From Picocystis sp. L7 (taxonomy: Eukaryota > Chlorophyta > Picocystophyceae > Picocystales > Picocystaceae): a stretch of 64,000 bases of DNA. Numbering within the stretch: position 1 is the stretch's first letter; each line of letters opens with the position of its first letter. Made by a program: the position numbers and the translations under genes. The notes beneath the pieces were generated by a model that was not told the DNA's origin, did no database searches, and saw only the letters and a program-made list of their open reading frames with translations. The stretch is taken from assembly GCA_020975725.1 (NCBI GenBank), contig QXJR01000003.1:992001-1056000 (forward strand), in the 5' to 3' direction. Below, one piece after another: positions 1 to 8,837 of this stretch.

Positions 1-196
1 TTTGTGTACATTTCTCTCCTCCCTACTTGTCTCTACCCATCCTCCTACCTCATCCCATCCTGCATTCTGTGTGGTGGAACATCCCTGATCCAGGAGATTG
101 TGGTCCAGTTGGACTTGACCGACCGACGTGTCGACGTATCAAACGAGCGGAAGAGCAGGACATTCCAACGCGCAGGAAGGGAGTTGCGGAAGGCAG

Positions 197-1204
197 ATGG
201 GAAGGAAAGATGCGAAGAACTGCGAGGAATGCGCCGAGGAGGCGACAGTGGAGCGGGAGGGCGCGAACCCGAGGAGGATCACCGTGCTCTGTGGAATGTT
301 CGTCTGGCTCGGTGGTGTCCACCTCACCATGTTCTTGCTGATCGCAAGCGCACTCACCCTGTCCTGGAGGATCTTCCTCACTTGCTTCGCTCTGCTGGTG
401 AGCCTGCTCTTCGTCCCGCTTTTCGACACCGACGGTTGGAAGAAGAAGTTCTCCACTTTCATCGTCAAGTGTGCCTTGGCTTACTTTCCCATCACTTTCG
501 AACAAGAAGAGGATTTGGACGAAGAAGAAAGGTACATCGTGGCGTTCTTTCCGCATTCAGCATTGCCAGTTGGGATATCAGTGCTGCATCCGAGCTCTCC
601 ACTCTGCCCGAAAAACTTCAGGAACGGGAGGCTTGTTGGCTGTGGGTCTTCTGCCATTAGCTGGTGTCCTTTCGTCCGACACGTGTGGAGTTGGCTCTCC
701 ATTGAGTCTTGTTCCCGACCTCATGTCAGCAAACGGCTGGAGGAAGGTAAGAGTGTCATTTTGATACCAGGAGGGGTGAGAGAGTGCATGCTGCTGCAGG
801 AGGACAGCGAGAACATTTTTCTCAGCACGAGAAAAGGATTCATCAAATTGGCGCTGCAGCAAGGTGTTTCCATCGTACCTGCCTTTGCGTTTGGACAAAG
901 CAGTGCATACCACTATGCCCGCTTGGGCCCACCACTGTTGCCGAGGAGAGCAGTGGATATGATTGCAAGGGCAGTTGGATTTCTGCCGATGTACATCTGG
1001 GGAGCACATGGGTCTCCCCTTCCACGTCCAGTTCCCATCCACGTAGTGTTGGGAAAGCCGATCCGCATCAAGGGAAAGGTTGCGAATCCCACCTACGCAC
1101 AGTTGAACGAAATCCACGCGGTGTACGTGGAAGAACTCAAGGCCTTGTTTCATCGACACGTGGGAAAAGTCCCCGATGCCAAGCCGACCTTGGTCATCCA
1201 CTGA
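197..1204 (+). CDS. DGAT2: Diacylglycerol O-acyltransferase type 2 (plant-type DGAT2)
   Basis: This 335-residue protein should catalyse the last step of triacylglycerol synthesis, acyl-CoA plus diacylglycerol, at the ER membrane. A hydrophobic hairpin near residues 28-75 is followed by the acyltransferase core. The core has the plant-type block FPHSALPVG (plants have EPHS where animals and fungi have HPHG), then LIPGGVRECM, RKGFIKLALQQG and the C-terminal PVPIHVVLGKPI. The reading frame stays open upstream to a GTG at 128, but the first ATG is at 197 and gives the usual DGAT2 length. A TGTAA poly(A) word lies at 1276-1280. The family call is secure; substrate preference is not visible. Confidence 0.93.
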   Translation: MGRKDAKNCEECAEEATVEREGANPRRITVLCGMFVWLGGVHLTMFLLIASALTLSWRIFLTCFALLVSLLFVPLFDTDGWKKKFSTFIVKCALAYFPITFEQEEDLDEEERYIVAFFPHSALPVGISVLHPSSPLCPKNFRNGRLVGCGSSAISWCPFVRHVWSWLSIESCSRPHVSKRLEEGKSVILIPGGVRECMLLQEDSENIFLSTRKGFIKLALQQGVSIVPAFAFGQSSAYHYARLGPPLLPRRAVDMIARAVGFLPMYIWGAHGSPLPRPVPIHVVLGKPIRIKGKVANPTYAQLNEIHAVYVEELKALFHRHVGKVPDAKPTLVIH

Positions 1205-1469
1205 GGAGGATCTGCCTCTTGCAACTCACCTGCACCTGCATGGAATCGTTGCACCTCTTTTTCTTCCATCAGGCATGTAATAAATCGTTCTCACAGTCCT
1301 CATGGGTGCCGACCACCGTTCCCTGTTGGACCCAAGTGGTAGAATCCAATGGGAAAGCCATGGAGTGGTGGTCTGGTCCCATGAATTCTTGTGTACAGAC
1401 GGGGAGTGACATTCGAATGCCTCTTCAGCATCCGCGACCAGCAGGATTGAAACAAGTGCGTGCTGCACC

Positions 1470-2429
1470 ATGTTCCGACAACGCCTTTGTACGTTGGCGT
1501 CGATGTCCGACGCTTTGGGATGGACAAATGCAAGCTTGAGCTTGGGACCGTCGGTGTGGTTGCAGCTGGAGAAACAAGGATACGCAGTGGTGGAAGGCTT
1601 TGTGGGAAGAAATGCGTGCGAGCAGCTGCGTTCTGCAATCGATCGACTCAAAGGCGATCGATTGGTCCCCAATGCCACACATTTCGTGGCTGGTGATGGC
1701 AGCCGAGAGCTCCTGGTGAAATCTCAGATATTCGAAACAGAGACGCACGTGAAAGGGATCGTGGAGCAAGCTCCATGCTTGTCCGTGCTGCACAACGATA
1801 CAACACTCCAGGAAAGGATCAATCGAGGCATGCCCGCGCTTGGGTTGCAGTCTCGGAGCATCAAGCTGCAATACAATGCAGGCAAAGGAGGGTGTTTCCC
1901 AATGCATTTTGACAGCGAAGAAACCGTTGATGGAAGGGTCCTCACTGCCATTCTATACCTAAATGAAGAATGGACTCAGAGCTACGGAGGGCAATTGCGT
2001 CTCTACCCATTTCCTGAAGAACCACTTGACATTGAGCCGACTGCAGGAACGCTAGTTCTCTTTTCGTCTCGAAACATGCTACATCGTGTCCTACCCTCGT
2101 CAAGAGAGAGATATTGCATGACTATTTGGTTTTCAGAAGCCATGCATGGGATGCAGAACCACAAGCATTTGCTTCCAACCTTGAAAGAAGAGTCGGATCT
2201 GATGCCTGTCCTTGAGAATTTCGAGTTCAGGAGACTACTTGCCAAAGCTGTTTATGCGCAGGAATGGGCGGATTCGTTAGTCGAAAGCCATCCAGACAAC
2301 GAAGGGAGGCGTCTGGCCCTGGAGAAGCATTGGAAAGATGTGAATATCATCAAATTTGTTTTCAGGCACATTCTTCCCAGACTTGAAGGGGTGGGGACCT
2401 CAAAGGGGAAGGGAACCAATTGGTTTTGA
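1470..2429 (+). CDS. 2-oxoglutarate/Fe(II) dioxygenase, prolyl-hydroxylase (EGLN/PHD) like
   Basis: A 319-residue protein with the double-stranded beta-helix fold of 2OG-Fe(II) oxygenases. The iron triad can be read as H146 and D148 (in PMHFDSEE) and H205 (in RNMLHRV), and R214 is placed to bind 2-oxoglutarate. The run DGRVLTAILYLNEEW and the following YGGQLRLYP resemble the PHD/EGLN prolyl hydroxylases. By family it would hydroxylate a proline or similar side chain using O2 and 2-oxoglutarate; the substrate is unknown. A second in-frame ATG at 1503 is a possible alternative start. No targeting signal is obvious. It follows DGAT2 on the same strand, 265 bp downstream. Confidence 0.82.
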   Translation: MFRQRLCTLASMSDALGWTNASLSLGPSVWLQLEKQGYAVVEGFVGRNACEQLRSAIDRLKGDRLVPNATHFVAGDGSRELLVKSQIFETETHVKGIVEQAPCLSVLHNDTTLQERINRGMPALGLQSRSIKLQYNAGKGGCFPMHFDSEETVDGRVLTAILYLNEEWTQSYGGQLRLYPFPEEPLDIEPTAGTLVLFSSRNMLHRVLPSSRERYCMTIWFSEAMHGMQNHKHLLPTLKEESDLMPVLENFEFRRLLAKAVYAQEWADSLVESHPDNEGRRLALEKHWKDVNIIKFVFRHILPRLEGVGTSKGKGTNWF

Positions 2430-4285
2430 TAGTTATCTAATGCTGGTCGAAACTTGTTGAATTCTCTGATGAAATTGACAACCATCAGATGATCAAAGGT
2501 GCAGGTCCTTTCCACGTTTTACATGAGTATTAGCTGAAAAACTTTGGAAAGGATAAAAACAACGGAAATATCCAACCCCATTCCTCTGTGTAGCCGCTAC
2601 AGGCCTGGTAGCCCACTCGTGCGAACAACCAAGATATGGCTGTATGTCCTACTTCCAAGCATGTACGCTCACAGCATGGAATATGCATCTCAAGAGACAA
2701 CGACTAGCAGTATAGGGACTTAAGTTCGGCTGTTTTCTGAATTACTAGCTGGCATAAAGTGTTGTCCTTGATGTCAGTACGAAGTGTCCCTCAATGGATA
2801 AAAGAGTGGCGCGAGACATTGATTTCTCTGGGGACATTGAGAAGATAGATGGGCGGGCGAAAGAAATGGCATGAAGACTCCTAGAACGCTTGGACCACAA
2901 TCCACAGTATTTTACGAAATGATTTGGAGGGAAACTTGATTGCAATGATACAAGTGTATGATGGTTTTTCTGTGGCAAACGTTGCATCCAACTCACGCAT
3001 TGATCCTGGCGCCGCCATAAGTCACCGCCGAGGAATAAATGCAGAATGTGCAAGGGCCTTGTTAGATGAGTCCTGCAGCAGGAAATACTTATATGGATTG
3101 GATCAGTTTTGCAAATTCTTGCCATAGCGTGGTATGGGTTTGTTGATCGTAAACTGTATCTCTATTGCGGCACGGACTCGGTAGTCACATCATTCATACG
3201 GGATCAGAGCAATGCAAGGGATTGATGGTGTATTGAACATTCTCATGTTCAACTGCAGGTAGGAGAGAATGGATATCTGCTCCTACAAGTTGAAACCTGC
3301 ATTGAGGCCATCTTAGGCATTGCAAGAGAAGGGGCGCTGTTGTGTCTCTTCAAACCTCTTCATGCGCAGTGTTTTGCTGTTGGCAATCAACCTGTTCTGC
3401 GAAAACTTAAGCCAGTGTGAAATATGGCAGGCAAAATTGCCCAAACCACTTCACTTGCTTAGCGAGTATTTATCAGTTCATGGTAGCTTTCGAACAGAGA
3501 GGACTTTGACAAATGCATTCAACATGTAGTTCAAAACACGTCTTGTGGTTGAGGGTGTCCGTAGCGAGAACAATAAAACCCTACCTATCAGTTGTTATTG
3601 TGGGCTTGGATCCGCATCGGCTGTCTTATGTGGTGCAGTGCTATGAGAAGGACTGTAGACTCTGTCAGATCTTGCGAAATTAGATGCAAGTCTACGAAAA
3701 GCGTTCCAGATCGAATGCGAATCCATGGAAAGACTTAGTTTACATTCATTTCACGATTCCGTAAAAGGAATGAAGCAAGAAACGTCGCCTGCCAAGCCCC
3801 GTCCCCCTCCCGTACAGCTGCAAGAATGGAGGAGTAGAGGACACTGTGTACAGAGCAGCGTGGCCAACACAAGCGCGTCCTCTGCAAGGATTGTGAAACA
3901 CGAGGATCGATGTGTTGCAACCATGGTCTTGCAACGTTGAGGGAGACCGTCCGTGTCAAGTCTTTGCCGCGTGAACTCTTCCAGCAAACTTCAACCAGTT
4001 GCATCCGTTTCTTCAGGCACATCCACAACTTTTCCGGGGCCTTTGTTTTCCTCGCATTCTTCGCCGCAAGGGCGAGGTCTTGGAAAAACAACGTTGGATT
4101 CTTCGTGGGCCGGCAGCAGCTCCTGCACAAAAGCGATTCGCGCTTTTGGTTGGCTTGCCTTTCCATGACAGTGTCCGATTTTCGTGACCGGACCGGCTCC
4201 TCGGATTGGTCTGAACGCATCCCGTACTTTCTGGAACACGTACCCGTTGCTTTTCGGACCTCTTCCGCGATCTTCTGCATGTATC
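2430..4285. other. Gene-poor interval, nothing recognised
   Basis: About 1.85 kb of lower-GC DNA between the oxygenase gene and the small membrane-protein gene. Only short open frames occur and none has recognisable domains. The right third (about 3735-4285) is GC-richer and stays open in more than one minus frame, so it may hold the 3' part of the neighbouring minus-strand gene. Confidence 0.5.
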
Positions 4286-4468
4286 TCAAACGCTTCCGAT
4301 GCGTTTTCCGACCTTTGGCACGGACGTTCGTGGTCCGTTCCAGTCGGAGATCTTCCACCAGACCATCCGGATCGCCTTGTGCAACGTGAGGTTGTAGGCG
4401 GCCCACACGACGAAGAGGGCCGTCAGCACCGTCAGCAGTCCCAAGCATCGGAAGGTAGTCGATCGCAT
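4286..4468 (-). CDS. Small single-pass membrane protein, gene structure uncertain
   Basis: A 60-residue frame opens with ATG at 4468 and begins MRSTTFRCLGLLTVL. One clear transmembrane helix covers about residues 8-28, followed by a basic-aromatic stretch (IRMVWWKISDW). I do not recognise the family. Just downstream on the same strand the other two frames are also open and protein-like. One ends near 3991 and contains FQKVRDAFRPIRGAG; the other runs to 3735 and is lysine-rich. The true gene may therefore be longer, with an intron or a frameshift near 4290-4330. It starts 242 bp after the esterase stop on the same strand. Confidence 0.4.
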   Translation of the reverse strand: MRSTTFRCLGLLTVLTALFVVWAAYNLTLHKAIRMVWWKISDWNGPRTSVPKVGKRIGSV

Positions 4469-4710
4469 GGCACCTTTCTTCCCGTGCGCGCTTGCTTTCT
4501 CGGCGTCGGATGTTTTCTCTTCGAGGTTCCCGCGTCCCCTGGGTGAAACCGACCCTGTTGGACACTTCCCAACTGACCCCACCAGGGTCCACCTAGACAG
4601 GACAGGGGACCACATCCATGCAGGGAGCACCACTCCCCTTCCCATGGGAGGAGGGCCATTTGGGTGCCACACATGTCCAGGGGAAAGATGGGAGGAACAA
4701 CACGGACAGG

Positions 4711-5817
4711 TCACGCATGCGCCAGGTGGATGGCCAACTGATCCATCAAAGGTTGGCCGGGCTTGGAGACCAGAGATGGAAGGAGACGTCGATTGGCCGA
4801 AATGATGGCATGCGCATAGGGCAGACCCGGGTATCTCAAGTAGAACTTCTCCCAAGACAACTCATTCAGCTTTGAAGCCATGCACACTTCCAGCTTCTGA
4901 TCCTCGTACAGGCCAGAATGGAACCGCAAAGTGTCCCTCTGTTCTACGCTCGCCTCTCGATTGTAAACAACAGCTTTGAGATGCTTCACCTGTGCCAATA
5001 GATCGCCTTGACCCATCTCTTCGGATTGCTTGGACAGTTCTGGCGTGGATCGTGAAAAAGATTGATCCGGCAATGACACAGTTGCTTCCGCGGGAGGATC
5101 CAGGCAGATGGACGCCGTGCCAAAGAAGACCAGGAGATCGTTGTTCATGTTCGCATACAGCCTTCTGCGGGCAAAGCTGTCCAGTGCTTCGATGAATCGT
5201 GCTGGTGGTAGAAGAGATCCTTCCTCAATTTCCATGCTGGAGGTATCAGAATTTTGTTGACAGGACTCTTCGTGTTCCACGCCAGCCATGCGGGCCACCA
5301 ACGGCAAACCGCAACTGCAGCTGGACGATTTTTTCAGCAGCAGATCTTTTCCCGTATCCTTCGCCATGGTGGAGTAAACCAGGTCGGGCAGGTTGAGGAT
5401 TTTGAACTTCCTGATTCCCAAATGAGGCGTGGCGATGGTGACAAAGGAGTGGGGAATCAGGCCCGCCATCCTACCTACCCCTTGGCAACCACAAGTGCAT
5501 GTTCCGTCCTTCCCTGCACCCTCGCACTTTTGGAAGAGCACAGCACATGCATACCTGCAGTACAATCCTCCCAGGGAGTTTCCCACGAAGCTGATGCGTT
5601 TCAATGGTACTTTGTTTGGGTGTTGTTCCAGCACGTTTCGTACCTCGGTTGCGACCCTTTCCCCCCCTTGGACCACACCGTCCTTGGTCTTTCCTTCGTT
5701 GCAGGACACGCAGTGCACGATTCCCACGTGTTCCGACCTTCCTTGCAACTGTTGGGCCAGGTAAGAGAGGTCCACGCGGTTCCCACCCAATCCATGGACG
5801 AGGAAGAACGCTTCCAT
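4711..5817 (-). CDS. DUF676 family serine esterase/lipase
   Basis: A 368-residue alpha/beta-hydrolase of the DUF676 (putative serine esterase) family. The oxyanion motif FLVHGLGGN is at residues 5-13, and the nucleophile elbow GNSLGG (usually GHSLGG) sits in the family-typical KRISFVGNSLGGLYCRYA. The ITIATPHLG-like motif VTIATPHLG follows. A late histidine in LPYAHAIIS is a candidate for the catalytic His. The frame is open upstream to 5994, but the first ATG is at 5817 and leads straight into the fold. Plants have several uncharacterised members, presumed lipid hydrolases. It is divergent from the TMEM45 gene. Confidence 0.85.
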   Translation of the reverse strand: MEAFFLVHGLGGNRVDLSYLAQQLQGRSEHVGIVHCVSCNEGKTKDGVVQGGERVATEVRNVLEQHPNKVPLKRISFVGNSLGGLYCRYACAVLFQKCEGAGKDGTCTCGCQGVGRMAGLIPHSFVTIATPHLGIRKFKILNLPDLVYSTMAKDTGKDLLLKKSSSCSCGLPLVARMAGVEHEESCQQNSDTSSMEIEEGSLLPPARFIEALDSFARRRLYANMNNDLLVFFGTASICLDPPAEATVSLPDQSFSRSTPELSKQSEEMGQGDLLAQVKHLKAVVYNREASVEQRDTLRFHSGLYEDQKLEVCMASKLNELSWEKFYLRYPGLPYAHAIISANRRLLPSLVSKPGQPLMDQLAIHLAHA

Positions 5818-6155
5818 TCCCTCTCCTACGTCGGTCGACCGACCCTGGTCCACGTGTCGATGGATGGGGGTCCTCCCCCCACCCGAGTTAACGAAGAGGA
5901 ACGGGGTTAACTCCGGGCGTGGACGGTGGATCTGGATCACCCATCCGTTGGTGCTGGGTGGAAAGAGACAATCTGGGGCAGTTCGAACATCCACCTACGA
6001 ACCCGGATCCTTGATCGAGACGCTTCCTTTGGGATGGGAGGGATGGTTCGGGGTACAGAAAGGGAAGGATCCAGGGTTGAAGGGACAAGGATTTCGTGAC
6101 TCCGCCTGAGGTGCCGGTGCAGTTCGAAGGAAGACGAACGAGGCGTCGCACGAAG
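5818..6155. promoter_or_regulatory. Divergent intergenic region between esterase and TMEM45 genes
   Basis: A 338-bp GC-rich interval holding both promoters. Open frames run through it on both strands but start only at GTG or TTG and show no domain. No individual element can be assigned. Confidence 0.4.
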
Positions 6156-7088
6156 ATGGAAGCCACGCACGACCACGAACACGACCACGGCGGGACGAGC
6201 GGGAACGATTTGGTGGATGGACACCTCGCACACGGATCGTGGATGGGACACGCGCTGCCGGGAGCCTTCTTCCTCGCGTGGGGTACGTGGTGGATGATCG
6301 CCATCACACTCAACTACAACCGGAGCAACCTCGCCAGAAAGACCTACCATTCCAAGACTTACTTCCCACTGCACTGCAAATGGGGACTTCAAGGCATCGA
6401 AAAGCTAGAAGCGAGGCTCAAAGCCATCCTCCCGGCCATTGGCATGTTTGCGGAAGTGTACTTCCATCCAAAAGACATATACTTCCGATCGCTCTTCGAC
6501 CCAGATGGTAACATCGCCTCCGAGAACGTCAACAACTGGCAGCACTTCACCATGTATCTCTTCTTCTCTCTTTCTGGACTACTTGACCTCTTTGGTGAAA
6601 AGCTCAGTTTGCCGCCCACTTTCAACCAGAGCTTCCTGGCCCTGAGCTTCTGGATAGAAGCCGTGCTGTTCTTGTTCCATCTCAAAATGCAGTTTGGCCT
6701 CATGAGCACCATCCACTTCCTACTGGTCATGGCCATCATTGGATGCGCCATCGGTTGCACGTGGGAATCCATACACCCAACTTCTATCAATGCCTCCTCC
6801 TTGCGTGCAATAGCCACCGTGTTGCAGGGTACTTGGTTCTATCAAACCGCCAACGTGCTGTATGGTACCAACAAGTGGAGCTTGGATGTAATGGCCAACG
6901 ACATGATCCTATCTGTGGTGTGGTGCTGGCATTTGGCGGCCTGCTGCCTCCTCATGGGCGTATTTTTCTTGGTGACCCGTTTAAAAGTCGTCCAGGACTG
7001 TATCGACACGGAGGGAAAGCCTAGCAGAGTGTCGATGAATCATCCCATGAGCGAAGTCGAGCTGCAAGGACTGATATCGGCACAGTAG
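6156..7088 (+). CDS. TMEM45 (DUF716) family multipass membrane protein
   Basis: A 310-residue membrane protein with a His/Asp-rich N-terminus (MEATHDHEHDHGG), then six or seven hydrophobic helices. Family features are HALPGAFFLAWGTWW at the first helix, NNWQHFTMYLFFSLSG and FWIEAVLFLFHL in the middle, and GTWFYQTANVLYG toward the end, as in TMEM45A/B and plant DUF716 proteins. The biochemical role of the family is not established. The upstream in-frame GTG at 6096 is not used; ATG 6156 is the first ATG. Its stop codon is only 14 bp from the stop of the convergent lumen-protein gene. Confidence 0.88.
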   Translation: MEATHDHEHDHGGTSGNDLVDGHLAHGSWMGHALPGAFFLAWGTWWMIAITLNYNRSNLARKTYHSKTYFPLHCKWGLQGIEKLEARLKAILPAIGMFAEVYFHPKDIYFRSLFDPDGNIASENVNNWQHFTMYLFFSLSGLLDLFGEKLSLPPTFNQSFLALSFWIEAVLFLFHLKMQFGLMSTIHFLLVMAIIGCAIGCTWESIHPTSINASSLRAIATVLQGTWFYQTANVLYGTNKWSLDVMANDMILSVVWCWHLAACCLLMGVFFLVTRLKVVQDCIDTEGKPSRVSMNHPMSEVELQGLISAQ

Positions 7089-7102
7089 GATCGCGCAATA
7101 AT

Positions 7103-7774
7103 TCACATCCCGCCAAGCAGCAGTTCGTTTCGGAGTGCATTTGCTCTCTGCAGGTAGCTTTCAGGCAGTTCTAGGAGGAGGATTTCGAGGGCGGCGTTCA
7201 AGTCGCACATCGCGTCTTCCACTTCTTCCGTCGGTTGGTTGCATGCCTCTTTTGTTTGCGTGGACTTGAGAGCTCGTAGCATCAGACGCATACCTTGCAT
7301 GATCTCCGTGGTCCTTCGGTCGTAGTGTATCTTGCGTTGTGTGTCTTCAGGTCCCAAGCGATCTCCTAACCACGCGTCCAGCCACGTGCGCTCTTCCACA
7401 TCAGAGCTGGACAGCACGCGTGCCACACTGGGCAGTCCGAGCTCGAGGTCTTCCTTCAGCTTCGGTCCACGGACTGTGGCGTATGCGACGGCGCGTTTCC
7501 TGCGTCTCTCGTCGCCGAGCTCCAACTCCACACATCCCTTTCGCAGGTCGTCGCGCACCTCCAGCACGCGCGCGATCCCCTCCACGTTCGGCATGGGCCT
7601 GGCATGCGCCTCCTGGACCCTCCACCACGCCAAGGTCGCGCCCAACGCTTCCCTCCTTGCCACGCGCATGGCGGTGACGTGCGCTTGGACGCCCATGCGC
7701 CACCGTGTGCGACACCTGGTTCCCAGCCATGAAACTCCACCTGGAAGTACGTGCAGGTGAGACGTCGATGCCAT
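7103..7774 (-). CDS. Predicted thylakoid-lumen protein, family not recognised
   Basis: A 223-residue protein whose N-terminus looks like a bipartite plastid transit peptide. A basic Ser/Thr-poor leader is followed by VARREALGATLAWW and an AHA cleavage-like site near residue 57; the twin arginine suggests Tat import into the lumen. The mature part is helical and charged. It ends in a segment (about residues 150-223) with heptad-like leucines such as LNAALEILLLELPESYLQ, which loosely recalls PsbQ-like four-helix proteins, but I cannot claim that family. It lies 111 bp downstream of the fibrillin gene on the same strand. Confidence 0.6.
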   Translation of the reverse strand: MASTSHLHVLPGGVSWLGTRCRTRWRMGVQAHVTAMRVARREALGATLAWWRVQEAHARPMPNVEGIARVLEVRDDLRKGCVELELGDERRRKRAVAYATVRGPKLKEDLELGLPSVARVLSSSDVEERTWLDAWLGDRLGPEDTQRKIHYDRRTTEIMQGMRLMLRALKSTQTKEACNQPTEEVEDAMCDLNAALEILLLELPESYLQRANALRNELLLGGM

Positions 7775-7885
7775 CCATGGACCGTGGTGACGTGCAACGG
7801 CTATTGCACACGAAGAAGAGAAGGAAGGATGCCTGTCCTGTTCGAGAAGTGAAGAGAAGGAAGGGGACTTCGGAGAGGGATGAGG

Positions 7886-8566
7886 TCACAGTTTTTTGAA
7901 GACCAGCAAGGAAGCACGTGCAGAGAGACCCCGAGAGACGCGGATGCGATCGTCCAAGTACAGGACCTCCTGTTCGGTGGCGCTCTCCTTGCCGATCTCG
8001 AAGGTCTTGCCCGCAAGCTGCAGCTGCGGACGACCGAAACGTGCGCGCAAGCGATCGTCGGCCAACACGTCCACTTCGGCGTCGAGCGTGACTGCACCCG
8101 GGACCAGTCCAAGCAGATGGAAGTCCACGCGGTTGTGAAGCTTGCCGTCCTCGATCACTTGGGTGATGGCGTCGGTCCAGAAGATCGCACGTCCAGGTGC
8201 AGTGCGAAAAGGTCCGCCTGCCGCGATGGCGTTGTCGGTGTACACCACGTCGTACTCGGCGTCCAGGAGCTTGCTCTTGGCCGGACGCTTCTCGCCACGT
8301 CCCACGAGCTTCTCCACGAGCTCCTCCACCTCCACACGCTTGGCATCGCTCATGTTCGCGCCGGCATCGCTCCCTTCCACGAGCTCCAGCAGCTCGTCGA
8401 CGATCCCGTCTTCCCGCTTGGGTCCTTTCTGCCACGGCATCTGCGGCATCTGGAACTGCTGCATCGTCGGGATCGCGGGCAGGGTCGGCATGGACCTCGT
8501 GGCACGTGCACGGACCCCTCTCTTCGCACCGAAAGGCTGCCTTTGCATCGTCTTGGCCATCTCCAT
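7886..8566 (-). CDS. Plastid-lipid-associated protein (PAP/fibrillin domain)
   Basis: A 226-residue fibrillin. After a basic N-terminus that could be a plastid transit peptide, residues about 95-225 form the PAP/fibrillin beta-barrel. Visible family blocks are LLDAEYDVVYTDNAI, GRAIFWTDAITQVIE, KLHNRVDFHLLGLVPG and the C-terminal YLDDRIRVSRG. Fibrillins bind lipids and quinones on plastoglobules and thylakoids. The frame is open upstream to a GTG at 8587; ATG 8566 is chosen, with further ATGs 6 and 18 bases downstream. The exact fibrillin subgroup cannot be decided from this sequence. Confidence 0.82.
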   Translation of the reverse strand: MEMAKTMQRQPFGAKRGVRARATRSMPTLPAIPTMQQFQMPQMPWQKGPKREDGIVDELLELVEGSDAGANMSDAKRVEVEELVEKLVGRGEKRPAKSKLLDAEYDVVYTDNAIAAGGPFRTAPGRAIFWTDAITQVIEDGKLHNRVDFHLLGLVPGAVTLDAEVDVLADDRLRARFGRPQLQLAGKTFEIGKESATEQEVLYLDDRIRVSRGLSARASLLVFKKL

Positions 8567-8837
8567 CCGCGTCTTGGCGTCGTCCACGGTCTTCTGGTGG
8601 AGATTCGCCCCCCTTCACCAGGGTAAGGATGGGTCCCGAGGGACAGGCGGTCCCTACGGTCCATCGAGATGCAGGTTTGGGGGACGGGGACCGCGTGGAC
8701 CGGGATCTTCGCATGAACGGGGTGGTGGGGGGAGGGTCGAGACCTTCGGAGATTGGGTGGGTGTGAGATCCATGGTGGGGGAAAAGACCATGGATGGAAC
8801 CCAGGGACAGCACCAGAGTATATTCTACCATGCAATC

